DNA of 64,000 nucleotides from Phoronis australis (taxonomy: Eukaryota; Phoronida; Phoronidae), in assembly GCA_002633005.1 (NCBI GenBank), contig NMRA01000181.1, positions 320,959-384,958 of the forward strand, in the 5' to 3' direction. This document shows positions 1-11,189 of the stretch, piece by piece. Each line of letters starts with the position of its first letter. Position 1 is the first letter of the stretch. The notes beneath the pieces were generated by a model, which worked only from the letters and a program-made list of their open reading frames with translations, made no database searches and was not told the origin of the DNA. The position numbers and the translations under genes are program-made.

Positions 1-358
1 AATCACCCCGTGACTTGTCGGAATTTTTTGAAACCCTATACATTCAGTATAAATTCAAGCAGAGCTGGAATGTGTGAATGTGAAAGTGAATGTATTTTTG
101 TTTGTTTTCTTTTCTAGTGAATTCCACTGTTAATTTCAGCTTCTGTAAATAAACTTATTAAAAAACAAAAAACAAAAAATAAGTACTTATTGTTGCCAGC
201 CACTTTCATGAAATTCTGTGACTCAGAGTTTGATTTGTAGGCATTCCTGTTAGCCTGTCACTACTTTTGGGGCAACAGGGTACTAAAGTAGTGTAAAGTT
301 TCGTTGTCTTAGAGACTAAGACTCTGATCTTCTTTTTCAACAAAATGAATTGTTGCAG
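1..358 (+). other. Intronic flank upstream of paralog 1 sushi exon
   Basis: No coding sequence was recognised. From about 183 the sequence matches the flank of the second paralog (about 58,571-58,746), including the polypyrimidine-type stretch and the TTGTTGCAG acceptor. It is therefore intron belonging to the duplicated gene block. The upstream exons of this gene lie left of the window. Confidence 0.6.
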
Positions 359-583
359 GGTGTAATGGAAAGAGTCAATCAAACGCCATTGGCAGCCCGT
401 CAGGAGCAGTGGACAATGGTACGACAGTGACGTACACGTGTAATAGTGGATATATAACCAGGTTGGGGAAGACAAAATACGTTCTCAAGTGCAAGGGAAA
501 TGACATGTGGAACGGCAAAGAGAACCAGTGTGAAAAGAAAACCACGTCTAAGCCAGCTTCTACTTCAGCCGCCCCTTCAAAAG
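359..583 (+). CDS. Sushi/CCP domain exon, membrane-protein paralog 1 (partial gene)
   Basis: This is one internal exon of 225 nt, between the acceptor TTGCAG (ends 358) and the donor GTATGC (584). It starts and ends in phase 1. Translation gives one sushi (complement control protein) module of about 55 residues. Its four cysteines lie in the contexts CNG, YTC, LKC and NQC, with a Trp (DMWNG) before the last Cys and the usual NGTTVTYTC core. A Thr/Ser/Ala/Pro-rich stretch of about 20 residues follows and should act as an O-glycosylated stalk. Sushi modules are extracellular and bind proteins, typically in complement and adhesion receptors. The partner here is unknown. The next exon (3,177) supplies the membrane anchor. 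The exon is highly similar to 58,747-58,971; the stretch between the first and second Cys differs most. The exon call is strong; the protein's function is not known. Confidence 0.85.
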
Positions 584-3176
584 GTATGCAGGCCACCTGT
601 ACATGATTGTTCGTTATCTTTGATTATGCAGTTTACGAGGTCGAGGACGATATGTCCGCACGTTTTATGCACAAGTTATCGGCGTACCGGTGTCTCGCCA
701 ACCACATAATTCAGTTCAATATATATCTCTGGTTTCCTGTACTCCCACGTTGATTATATTACTTATGTTCAGTTTGCTTAAAATATTGATGAAAAAATAA
801 TCTTAGTGCACGACGATGTTAAACCATACAGTCGAAGAAATTCTAGGGCTTCCAACACAATTCATCAGAAAAAAAATGATAAAAATTGGTATATTTCGTT
901 CAGTACACTCACTTTCTCAACAAAAGCCCGTCGATGTTAGGTATATGAAGGGCCCGTTCTCCCTTTGATCTCACTGTCTGATCTGCACGCATCTGGTTGA
1001 AACACCGGAGTTTTCATTGCATGCATATACATATTGTTCGGGCACTTCATGTTATTAAAAAAGACGTCTGTTATTAAAACGGACGTCTACCATAATATAC
1101 CACAAACAATGTGTGCAAACGACAATGGAAAGTTGGTTTCATTTTGATCTTGGATCATTTTCAGTATAGATGAACGATATACATAGAACGAACACCAGGT
1201 TTTGTCTCCGATAAGAGTATGTAGACTTCACGACTAGCTGGATATACGTTTGAATAGTTAAGCACAGGTTGAAATAAATTTGCCATCATAATGTTTCCCA
1301 GATATTGTTATTGTAATGATACTAACGTGCATTCACAATCAAGTGCGTGAAAATAACTTTTACCACAGCACACGCGACTGAGGGGAAATCTGCCTCTTCG
1401 ACCACCCGATACACTTTATTCCCAAAGCCATGTCCTGGATCCTTTTACTAGAAATGGAGCTTGAGAATATTTTTGGCAATTTCTATTCTACTTTTGGGTG
1501 AACTATAGATTTGTGTCTGTTAATCTTTGCTCGAAAATATAATGGCTGGCGTAAATAACTTTCTAATGCAAGTTTGCAGTTGATGACACCAACACCAAAG
1601 CTAGGAGTTCGAGTCTTAACTCGAAATTTCGAGTTTGTTCTCGAAATCCTGAGATTGTGCTCGATATTGCAGGTCGAACTTAGGGATCACGAAGCGCGAT
1701 CTTGGATTAAAATCTGATATGCTTACACCACAATGTACTCGAGCACAGAATAATAGATACTTTTCTTCAGTTCACACAAAGGTAAACTAGAAAATCACAA
1801 TAGTAACTTCTAGTCCAAAGATTTGACCAGGGCCCCAGGTCTCGTGTTTTGGAGATGATCAAAACACAGTTTAAGATTCTCAAACTTGTTAACATGACTA
1901 CAGTTTTACGAGAACGTCTAGAAGTACTCCAAAAACCTCGACTACCAATGACCCTCTAGTAAATCTCGGGCACACTTGGGGAAATTACTAAAAAACTCCA
2001 AGACGGCTGCGCACGGGGTACTACTTGCTTTTGATGACCGGTATTTCAAGAAACTGTCGGATTGCTGTAAGCCCCCCACACCCCACAAATCCCTCAACCC
2101 TCGACCCACAACCCCTCAAACCACGATCTGTGACAATAGATGTATCTTCGCGATTTTTACACGTCCCGCAATCACATTACATGTACATCAGTGCGTGACT
2201 TTCCCATGAGACTTACCTACACGCAAATCTGCTCTGGCTCAAGTGTAGCGGTTAAAAACAGAAAGTGGCGTAAGAACAGCGGATCGTAAGCGTGCTATCG
2301 TTGACACGGAAATAGTTCCACGAGCGGCTACCAATGGCCTTGTTCTACTAAATTTAGGGAGATCGTGCGTTATTGTGAATATAAGTAATTTTACATTTTT
2401 ATTATTTGCTTTCTGTTGTACACAGGTTTACAATATACATATTTTAGTAAACAGTTTGTTTTCAAAAAGTATTTAGTGAAGCAATTACATATTTGTTGGT
2501 TCCTTGCACTCTCCCCAAAAAAGCTTGAATCTGCCATTCACTGAAGAGCAGACGAGACGATTACACTCTGTCGGTAATGAAAATTTGTAACGTTGGTTGG
2601 TCTTAGATTTGATTTGATCGCGTTGTTTTTTTCTGCCTTTGGTTTAAAAACTTGATGAATCGACTCTCCTAATTCTAAGAAACAGGGGAAAGCCAGTTAG
2701 CACACGGACAGACTCGTTGGTCCTGTAAGTCAGCGCTTGTTCTATGTTCAAATCGAGTTGAGCTTGTATAGAGTAGGTCGAGGGGGAGTCGTGAGTCGAG
2801 GGGGTCGTGGGTCGTGGGTTATGGGGGTTGTGGGTCTAGGCGATTGTGGGATGTGGGGGTCGCGGGGCTTCATAACAATAAGATACTGTCTCTTAGCAGA
2901 CCGTTCACATGAACAGCAAAATCCTAAATTTAACTCGGACGAAAATGCAAGCATGTTGAAAGACAAGCCGGAATCCGAGAAGGGATAATTCTCGCCAGAA
3001 ATTAGTTTGTTTCATTGTCAGCTGAGTCCTTTTATGCAAAAATTGATGTCAAAACTGTTCTCTGCCATAAGTTGGTCGATTTGCATTCAAATACACGCGT
3101 GGGCATAAAGATATGCCTTGCTAGACTGGCATTCGATTCAAAATTCATTGACGTGCTCTTTTTCATCCATTGTCAG
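584..3176 (+). other. Intron of paralog 1, enlarged by two insertions
   Basis: The intron is 2.6 kb, against 0.72 kb in paralog 2 (58,972-59,692). Alignable blocks are about 584-870, 1,863-2,060 and 2,886-3,176. The extra sequence is about 875-1,860 (no gene recognised) and about 2,062-2,884 (C-rich and G-rich ends in inverted orientation). No coding sequence was recognised in the intron. Confidence 0.65.
2062..2884. mobile_element. Insertion with inverted C/G-rich ends, no coding capacity
   Basis: Relative to paralog 2 this block interrupts the intron between the sequence ending AAGAAACTG and the sequence resuming at CAGACCGTTCACATGA. Its left end carries runs such as CCCCCCACACCCCACAA and its right end the inverse type (GTGGGATGTGGGGGTCG). 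A related C-rich stretch lies at about 38,340-38,470. It is most likely a non-autonomous element. The exact borders and target duplication are not clear. Confidence 0.45.
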
Positions 3177-3484
3177 CTGACGGCTCCCTAACGACTATTC
3201 TGATTGCCTGCGGTTGCGCTGCTTTCGTCATCATTTGCGTCATTGTCGGCACATGTATTGTCATGAAGAAGAAGAAGAAGCAGCAAGCACCCGAGGGCCT
3301 TCTCAAACAACCGTCGGTCAAGTATAAGGGTCAAGCGGGCAACCAGGGTATACAAGCTGCAGGCTTCCCAGTTGTGACCACCGTAGGTGCAGTATCCAGC
3401 GAGTTCCCGTCTACCTATAGCGCTTCGTCCGCCGCATCGACTGAGGCTACGTCCGTGTCTACTGACGATGAGTCAGTGGTCTAA
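3177..3484 (+). CDS. Transmembrane and cytoplasmic-tail exon, paralog 1 (last coding exon)
   Basis: The exon follows acceptor TTGTCAG (AG at 3,175-3,176), enters in phase 1 and runs to a TAA stop at 3,482-3,484. This fits the phase-1 donor of the sushi exon at 583. It encodes a short juxtamembrane stretch (ADGSLTT), one hydrophobic helix of about 23 residues rich in Ile, Val and Cys, then a stop-transfer run KKKKKQQ. The cytoplasmic tail is about 70 residues, rich in Ser, Thr and Ala, and ends DESVV. The last three residues (S-V-V) fit a class I PDZ-binding motif. No tyrosine-based ITAM or ITIM is seen. The topology implied is type I, with the sushi module outside. Paralog 2 (59,693-60,000) keeps the helix, the basic anchor and the DESVV end, while the middle of the tail varies. 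It probably acts as an adhesion or recognition receptor, but that is inference. Confidence 0.85.
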
Positions 3485-3550
3485 AAACATGGGTTACTGA
3501 TGTAATACTGCCGTTAAGTGACATTCCACTTTACGGTGTTTATTTAGGAC

Positions 3551-3619
3551 TCCACTAGAGGATCTTAGAACATTTCCGAACTTTTTGAGGTGGTTTTCCA
3601 GTTAAGATCCCCTAGTGGA
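3551..3619 (+). promoter_or_regulatory. Hairpin in 3' UTR of paralog 1
   Basis: TCCACTAGAGGATCTTA (3,551-3,567) pairs with TAAGATCCCCTAGTGGA (3,603-3,619), with one mismatch in 17, around a loop of about 35 nt, just after the stop codon. Paralog 2 has the same layout (about 60,070-60,140) but weaker pairing. The role is unknown. Confidence 0.4.
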
Positions 3620-3967
3620 TTTTATTTTATACTTTTTATGTTTATTTATCTTTTATACTCAACTGTAATCTGTACTGTTTGACACTGCTGCGTCCGCTTG
3701 TCCTTGGTTGATAGAGTTTTACCAAAACGAGAAGTTCAAACTATTGTTTATACTTCTAAAACTGACTTAGCTCACAAATTTGTGCGAAAACCCCCATGTT
3801 GATTTATAGTTTCTTTTGGGGGAAATTCACGAAGGCAACGCTTTTGGACATAAAATTATCTTCAGTTACAGGAACAAAGGGTTTGTTTGGCCATAATGCC
3901 AATCATCATACTACTTAATCTTGTTTTCTGTTACTCATCCATCCGTACAGTAACACATTTAGTTTAA

Positions 3968-5504
3968 AGGAGAATGCCACCCGATTTAATTAGTCTTTTT
4001 TGCCGTCTTAATCGGTCTATATCCACATTGCCTCGCATACGGTCGACCTTACCTTGCCAAGAGGTGTCGCATTAACCTGTGAGGAAGGTGAGAAACGACG
4101 CTAGCGACGTCAGTGGTTCATATGCAGAGTGAATGCCGCTATGTTGCGGTGTATCTTTCCCTCTTGTCCGAACTAAGCAGCCGCGAGGAAAGCTGGTATA
4201 TCGTTTTTTTTTTAATTCCTCGAGAGTCCGAAATGCTTAGGAAGTGGCTCATGGTAGTGAAGAATGAAATGTACGCTGTAAATAGCAAGTATGAGGCCGT
4301 GAAACATCTCCGAGTCTGTGGCCTGCAGACGTCAACAATGCCTGACGAATGCCGGCTTACCAAGTAACTCCATACGTTCCGTTGTCTGAGCTTGTTCACG
4401 GCGCCTATCTTGTATTTCTTCATAACTGTATTCCTGTTCGAATTGATAGCCTGTAAATCTTAACGATCCACCTGCGAAGTCGGAACTGATGAGCTCTAGC
4501 TCGTCTTAAGTGATTTGAGAAGCCAGCAATGAATAAATCACTGCATCACCGGCTTTAGGTGCAATGAAACTAAATGACGGGACACCGAGGCCGTTTGAGC
4601 TCATGCTAAGTTAGTGTTTGCTGGTAGAAACTGTTGTGAAACAACTCGATTTCCATCCCACGGCCAGGAGTTAGGGGAATCTTTATTTACAATTACATTA
4701 CTCAAATAATGATTGTCAATGTACAACTTCTGCCCTGACGGTGCCTGTGGCCAAAGCGGAACCTGAATTCGGCGGCCCCCGACGAGTAAGTAGATTTGCA
4801 GTTTCGTGGCGAATTCACCAATAGAATCACGTGCACACTGCTTTGGCTACTAGTACAGTATTTTCTTAACTGGAAGTTTAGTTTCCACTGAACTTTGGCT
4901 GGTTTATGTTCGTGATGTCTGATCAGTTTCCGAGCCACTGGCCGGGATAACGACTGAGTCAATCCGGGCCCGGCCGCGACGGGCCTGATCGAGCTCCGAG
5001 CCACTGGCCAGGATAACAAGCGTTTTGTGTTTAGAAATAAAAAATCACAAGTCTAAACAACACAAATGTAGGTTCTCCTGTCTGTATCTCACGGAAAATA
5101 CTTCGAAATTATCTCCGAACAGACCCCAAACTCCTGCTACGGACCGTCCTTATTGGCCTGCCGAACTTTGTAGGCTACGGTGTGTCCAAATACCTATAAA
5201 TCCGTAAGAGCGAAATAAAACAACACGTTTTTATAAGATTTCGGTGTATTTTTAAGGGTTTTACATCGAAGTTTGATAATTTATTGGTGTTAAACGATGA
5301 CTTCAAGCGATAAGCTGACACCAGAAACCCGTGTTGTGAACTGCTGAACAGACTGCGTGTGAAACCGATGACGTCATTGGATAATTTCAACACCTCCGTC
5401 TGCCGTCAGGTGTCAGGTAACGCAACCGTACGGATCGTTATGGAGTAGAACTACTCGATCTAAATTGATACAAATTAGGTTGTTTTTTGGGGTGGCATGC
5501 TCCT
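3968..5504 (+). mobile_element. TTAA-target DNA transposon, THAP family A, copy 1
   Basis: The element is bounded by TTAA on both sides (3,964-3,967 and 5,505-5,508). The left end is AGGAGAATGCCACCC and the right end is its near-perfect inverse (GGGTGGCATGCTCCT). Inside is a decayed THAP-like coding region on the + strand. A near-copy, longer by about 420 bp, lies at 30,060-32,019. TTAA duplications together with a THAP domain are hallmarks of the Kolobok superfamily, though piggyBac also uses TTAA. No transposase core was recognised, so the copy is non-autonomous. Confidence 0.75.
4134..4350 (+). pseudogene. Decayed THAP zinc-finger domain, family A copy 1
   Basis: Translation in two frames gives pieces of a THAP DNA-binding domain. 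One is an N-terminal MPLCCG-type start. The other is a C-terminal half with RKWLMVVKNE, then YAVNSKYEAVKHLRVCG. The second half matches the W-x-VK...Y-A-V...VCG layout of the better-kept THAP at 43,235-43,741. The zinc ligands are broken: the second Cys of the C-x4-C pair is missing, and the His of the final C-x2-H is replaced (VCGLQ). A frame change near 4,205 separates the halves. The fragment would not bind zinc as it stands. Confidence 0.6.
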
Positions 5505-6315
5505 TTAAAGGGGTTTGACATAGTTTCAAGTTATCGCCGAATTTTTAATTTTCAAGATTTGATTTTGCTGACTACAAATCTGCAAAACGTGCGAGGTTCA
5601 CGGAAACAGGTTATTTTCGTTACAGTCGTGTAAGCAGTGACATCATGTGTTGCAAAAGTGTGAAATTCCTATGTGTTAGTGAAAAGGCATATCAAATAAA
5701 TTTAATGATCGAAATTCTTTTGAAAACGGGAAAAATTCCTTGCACGATGTTAATTTTGTGTTTAATTTTCGTCTCTCTGTGTAGATTAACGTTTTCCCTG
5801 GATTCTAAGTAGCTCAGATTTTAGCGTTTTGGCTTCTACACAATAATTGTGTCCTTATTCTTTTATTTCTCTGATTTGTTTTGGATTCAATAGTGTGTCC
5901 TATGAAATCAGAAAGAATTAGAAGATGACTGACATTTGAACTATTTCATCTCAAACAGTGTCACATAAGAATGGTGGATTTGATCTCAAGAGCGTGACAA
6001 TTTCAAGATCAAAATAAATTAAGCTGGTGAATTTCATTAGTTGGTGATTATGTTACGTTGTTATGAAGCAATCTTTAGTTGTTATTAAATGTATTCAAAT
6101 TTGCCCTTTATGAAACTTGACATCGTGCGCTGTTATTATAACGGTATAATACCAAAAATTCAAAGCAAAATGAACAGTCTTCAACTAAACAATATACGTT
6201 AGTTGATATAATGAGCAGTGTTCAAGTGTCGTAACACCGATTGTTTATGGCATTTTGCAAACTTTGACTAACCTCTTTAAGTTGTACCATATTGGTGGGC
6301 AGAAGTAATCATATC
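5505..6315. other. No gene seen; AT-rich flank
   Basis: I see no coding sequence, RNA gene or repeat border here. Paralog 2's flank runs without a break from the match to 3,785 to the match to 6,316. The block from about 3,785 to 6,315, which contains family A copy 1, is therefore extra sequence in paralog 1 or was lost from paralog 2. Confidence 0.5.
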
Positions 6316-7250
6316 TGTCAAGCATTGGGTAAATAATGAAGAAATCAAGGCGTTTTACAGAGCGGTCAAAAAGCACAGCAAGTGAGGAAGCCTACTTAAA
6401 AACTAAGCGAATGTCGAAAATATTTCGCAATACATGTACTGTTTGCCTTCTAAACAAAATATTTCGCTGAATTCTTAGATTTGTTTAATTTCCATTCCGG
6501 GTGTTGCTTCACATTGTGTATTGCCATTACACAAGTTCTGCGCCAAACCAGCATCATCTCCGCCAGCTGAGATTACTGCAGTATCAGAAGTTAAGTCTAT
6601 TACAACCGCATTAAATAGTTCTCGGGGAGCTCAGACCTTCACTCATCTGCTGCCGACATTTAAATGCATTTATATTTTTCCAAGTTCAAGTTCTGCTCCA
6701 GCGTATAATTGCTATGTACGGATATGACGATTTTAAGTAATTATTGCATCTAAGCGGCCACTGCGACAGACGGTTGTACGGCCAGTGAGAAGTCAGGGAC
6801 AGCAATGAAAATAATACCGCCGCACAGTTTTAACTAAAGGGAGGCAATAGTCTAACATCCACACGGTTCGAGATGTGTTTGCCTGGTTTTATTTTTATTT
6901 TCTATTTTTAAAGGGGGTGGGGTTTCGCCGAAACCTCAAATCATATGGCGGCAGGTGAGCGAGTATGCATACCCATAATGCATGACACAGCTGTCGTTCA
7001 CTGTACGGTCATTTTAGGTGGTGGTGCACACCCAGAAATAAAAGCTAAACTGAAAACTTCACATTAAATTCAGTTAACTTTGAAAATTTTTGGAGTTGTG
7101 TTTAATAAACAATATTTGGGCTTAAGTTTCGACTGAACTAGCTTGCGTTAAATTCCGCGTTATGAAGATTAAACCTAAACGAAACAAAATGACGGCAACC
7201 CTCCGCCTACTACATAACAGAAGTGAACATAATGACCTGAGACGATAAAA
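6316..7250 (+). repeat. Duplicated 3' flank of the sushi gene, copy 1
   Basis: The stretch beginning GTCAAGCATTGGGTAAATAA matches about 60,302 onward, and the block around 7,070-7,250 matches about 61,255-61,400. This shows that the tandem duplication carried several kb of 3' flank as well as the exons. No coding sequence was recognised. Confidence 0.65.
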
Positions 7251-7492
7251 ATACCTACTTGAGACGATATACTGTAGCAGACGCGTTCGAGGCAGTACCC
7301 CACCATGGAACTGTAAACAAGGAATGGCAATTTCGAGCTTGCGCTGCTGAGGTTACGCTGCGTATGCGCGGAATTTGTGTGTACTGCTTTGTTCCGTTGG
7401 TGCTTCTTGTTATGGAATATAAGGCGTATGGCGGAATGTTTTTAGTAGAAACAAATTAAGTTTAGAGTTTCTTTTATATTTTGGAATACTTT

Positions 7493-7830
7493 GCAGTCTA
7501 GTGGTACCAAACATTGTCAAACAGAGATGTCGCGACGTATAAGAAACGAGTCTCATTTGCATATATTAGTGGTTCAAAGAAGAGTATTATGCCTGAGAAG
7601 AGGCGTCTTTTGGAAGGGTAAAACGTTTCATTTTCAAAGCATCCCAGTGCCATTAATATGCAGTCTTTGGGGACCAAAGTGGTGTCAATGCTTGGATTGC
7701 AGACAACTTGAACATTTGCTTTTGAAGTCACGTTTGAAAGCACGTTAAAATGCGCCAAAACAGTTGTCCCTTCCTGGTTATCTCTTCCTGATAACAGTAA
7801 TATAATTAGAAAGCTCTTCATCTATTCTTC
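7493..7830 (+). repeat. Dispersed repeat D, + orientation
   Basis: The block of about 335 bp is matched in inverse orientation at about 28,379-28,715. Shared marks include the sequence around GGGGACCAAAGTGGTGTCA and the end around GTTATCTCTTCCTGATAA. A short piece of the same family recurs near 34,012-34,040. Open frames here differ between the copies, so it is not treated as a gene. It is probably a short non-autonomous element. Confidence 0.6.
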
Positions 7831-8408
7831 AGGATGATGTATGGTTAAACTAGAACAAAAGAAAAGGAATTTACTTAATAATTAATAATCACTTGGCAAA
7901 CCTTGCATGTTAAAAAAATATTTTTTATTCTAAAGACCTATAGCGTTACCACAAACAGGATAAAGTGAAAATGAACCAGCGAGGTTATGTAAGTAAAAAA
8001 GCAGTAAGCGCGTCTATTGATTAAAATTCAAAACTGAAAAGCAGCCTATGGGGAGTGTGAAAATCCGACTGCCGCTATCCCAGTCGAATGATTGTGAGTA
8101 GAACTTATTCCGTTTATAAAACTAACAAAACCCAAGAAACTAGTAGTGCTACGTCTCATTTTCCAACCGGCGTGTATTGGTGATTCTTACCCGTTGTTAT
8201 TACAATGAACAATTAACAACGCACCTAATTTTTATAGCTGACTTCTCATGTTTGGGAATTAGGAAACAAAGGTAAGTGTCAGTGGCAACTGCTGCCTATT
8301 TGTGGGAACATTCTGTCCCTCCCATTTTAGACCCCGAGGATTTTAAAAACCTAGGACTGTTGCTCCTCGAAAAAACTAAGTTTGTCTTTGTTTGAAAGGC
8401 AAAATCGG
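7831..8408. other. No gene seen
   Basis: AT-rich sequence without recognisable coding, RNA or repeat features. Confidence 0.4.
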
Positions 8409-8412
8409 TTAA

Positions 8413-10340
8413 AAGAGAATGCCACCCCAAAACAACCTATTTTGTATCAATTTGGATCGAGTACTTCCACTCGATAACAGCAAGTACAGTTCTTTTACCT
8501 GACGGCAGACGGAGGTGTTGAAATCAACCAATGACGTCAGAGGTTCGAAAGCAGTCTGTTCAGCAGTTCACAACACGCTCACTGGTGTCCGCTTATCGCT
8601 TGAATTCATCGTTTTGCACCAATAAATCATCACAATTCGTTGTAGAATCATTACAGATATACAATATAGACAGGCAAACGTAGCTGCGTATTGTTATTTT
8701 AGATTTGCAATTTTTTTCAGTTCTAAACACACAAAACACTTGCTATTCCTGCCATTGGCTCGGAACCCGATCAGGCCCATCGCGGCCGGACTGAAGACAT
8801 CTCGAACATAAACCAGCGAAACTTGGACAATAAACTTCCAGTTAAGAAAAAATTATAATACTAGTGAGCCAAAGAAAAAATGTGCACGCTGATAATTTTG
8901 GTGAACTAGTCGCGAAACTGCAAACCTACTTACTAGCTCCTTGGGGCTGCAAAGTCAGGCTACCGTTCCACGGAACCGCCAGGGCAAAACTCTACAGTAA
9001 CAATGATTCGAATAATGTATATGGATATCTAAATAAAGACTCCCTAACATCTAACCATAGGGTATAAAATAGAGTTATTGTTTCACAACAGCTTTCTGTC
9101 GGCAAACCCCGATATAGCATGCGCTCACACTGCCTCGGTGCCCGGTCAGTTAGCGGTTTATTACATCCAAAACTGGTAACTTTATTCATTACTGGCTTCT
9201 CGAAACATTTCCACACACGAACACTCCAAGGCATTACAAATTGTATGGAATGAGACAGATTTTGTTTCAGTTTTATATCAACATTGGTGAGGGTAATAAT
9301 AATTCATTTTCAAACAAAACGAACAATATAAACGCCAACGTGGCAACTCGCAATCCCGACTTAGACGAGTACTCATTCCAAAGGTCGATTGTTAGGTTTC
9401 ACAGGAATACATGTACACTGATCAAGAAATAATACAGAGCCTCCGTGAAGGTGCACAGACAACGGAACAAGGAATAGTCCCGAAAACAGTTTGAAAGACT
9501 TGTCATGGTGTCAGCGAGCTAACTGCACGATAATGGAACGGCGCTTGCGTTTGCTGCCCCAAATTCCGCAAGTGAAACGAATTCTTGTAGAAGCGCAGAT
9601 GTGTCTCAAGGACCGTCCTGATTTTGCTACTCATCTCGAAAGGTGTGCTTACGACGGTTTTTAGGGCTGAGAAAAGGAACTGGCGAAAACATCCTACACC
9701 CGGAGGACCAAACAAAAGCCTAATGAACGAGTCAGTCACCATAAAACGTTATGTTCTCACACCTTGAATTAATTGTAATTGTTTATGTTTTCATGGCCAA
9801 CTACAGTTCTCCATAATCAAAAAGCTGATCAACAACCGATCCGACGAAATGCAGACCACTGACACACTGAGAAGTTTCACGGCCTCATACTTGGTATTAA
9901 CGGCGTACTTTTCTTTCTTCACTACCGCAAGTCACTTCCAATTCATTATGGGCTCTCGAGAAAATCGAAAAAACGACATACCCGTGTAACAGAGCAAGTC
10001 TCCACTGAACATCAAAATGTATATTTCATCTCATCAGGTATACGTTTCAGTTCAGTTATGCATGATAACGACCAATTTTCATGAAGGCAGAGGAAGGAAA
10101 CACCCTTCTCCTAAGCCTGTCGCTAGCGAAGCTGTCTGACACATACAGTCGCACCTGCATGCCCACTTAACAAAGTTGTACTGAGACGCAACAAAGACAT
10201 TAGCATAAGAATAACTGAACATTTGCAACTAAATAAACGTAAAGTTACGAACGTCCCGTCACACCCGCTTTCCTCGCAGCTTTATAGTTCGTACAAGAGG
10301 GAACGATACAACACGCCATAGTGTCACTCACTCTGCCGAA
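8413..10340 (-). mobile_element. THAP family A copy 3, inverted, left end not found
   Basis: TTAA at 8,409-8,412 is followed by AAGAGAATGCCACCCC. The next 250 bp or so are the inverse of the right end of copy 1 (about 5,250-5,504). Further matches to copies 1 and 2 run through the interior (for example 9,215-9,320 against about 30,660-30,760). On the - strand the THAP start lies near 10,337. I could not find the other terminal inverted repeat, so the far border is approximate and may be truncated. Confidence 0.55.
9840..10337 (-). pseudogene. THAP domain gene fragment, family A copy 3
   Basis: The - strand reads MACCIVPSCTNYKAARKAGV from 10,337, a good THAP start with the C-x4-C zinc pair intact. 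About 270 nt later comes a second piece (about 9,960-9,860) reading LAVVKKEKYAVNTKYEAVKLL, which aligns with copies 1 and 2. An in-frame stop precedes that piece, and the interval between the two is an intron or an insertion. The final C-x2-H is not visible. This copy keeps the N-terminal zinc ligands that copies 1 and 2 have lost. The element is broken. Confidence 0.6.
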
Positions 10341-10439
10341 GAACCGCAATTTTTGTTTAATGTAGAACGAAATCTCAAAAAATACTATTACCGTTTTGGA
10401 CAGTATTATTTCCTTTATAGCAATATTATTGGTAAACAT

Positions 10440-11110
10440 TTTTTGAAGAATAGTGCATACATATAGATTCTTACATGGCGAAGTCGTTATCCCCCGTTAT
10501 CTAGAGCCCGAGTGGATTTTGGAGAATTATCGCCACTGTAGCCGAAATTGCTTGCTTCCAACTAAATTTAGAATTTTATAACTCTAGTTCATGGCGGCAA
10601 ATGTTCCTGCTAAAGTATTGTGTGAACTCCAATCGTCATGGAAATCTAATACGCAGTATTAGAAATAAACAAAAAATGAACGGTTTCACTCAAAACATTG
10701 ACCAAAACACAGATGGCGCTGCAGGAGGCTTTAATGAAACAAAATGCAACGCATGTACAGACACACGGCAACATTTTTTCAAATAACCACGCGTTAACTT
10801 CAAAGGAGGGATTACAGGTAACTGATACATGAAAATTAAGATCCGAATATTTATCAGAGAGGGAACTCTTTTTTGCAGAAAACAAACAGCAACAAAAACA
10901 GGAGAAAACAGCAAAATGAGCGCTTAGAATATTTAACTTTTAGATATTGAACTTAAAATTTCTAACATATACATACAATATTCATGAAAAAGTTACATGC
11001 TGCGTGATGAAGACTGACGTCCGCTGCCTTGTTTTGGCTGTTTATGATTTGCATTTGTTGAGCTCTCCTGTGAGAGAGATAATAAATTTAAGCTAAAACA
11101 CGAGACCGTA
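10440..11110. other. No gene seen; possible LTR of the following BEL element at its right end
   Basis: No coding sequence was recognised. An AATAAA at about 11,082 and TGGTATCA at about 11,151, which resembles an initiator-Met primer-binding site, lie just before the BEL gag. A 5' LTR may therefore end near 11,148. I did not find a matching 3' LTR. Confidence 0.3.
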
Positions 11111-11189
11111 GCTGTGTGTTGTGCTGATTTCTTCTGTTCTGCAAATCTGCTGGTATCATTCAAGTTTTCGCTTCATAATTCATAGTTTA

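Noticed and set aside
4702-5019. 105-codon frame on the - strand
   Set aside because: It lies inside family A copy 1, is not kept in copy 2 and matches no family I know.
7491-7821. Frames on both strands over repeat D
   Set aside because: The inverse copy at 28.4-28.7 kb does not preserve them, so they are chance frames in a repeat.
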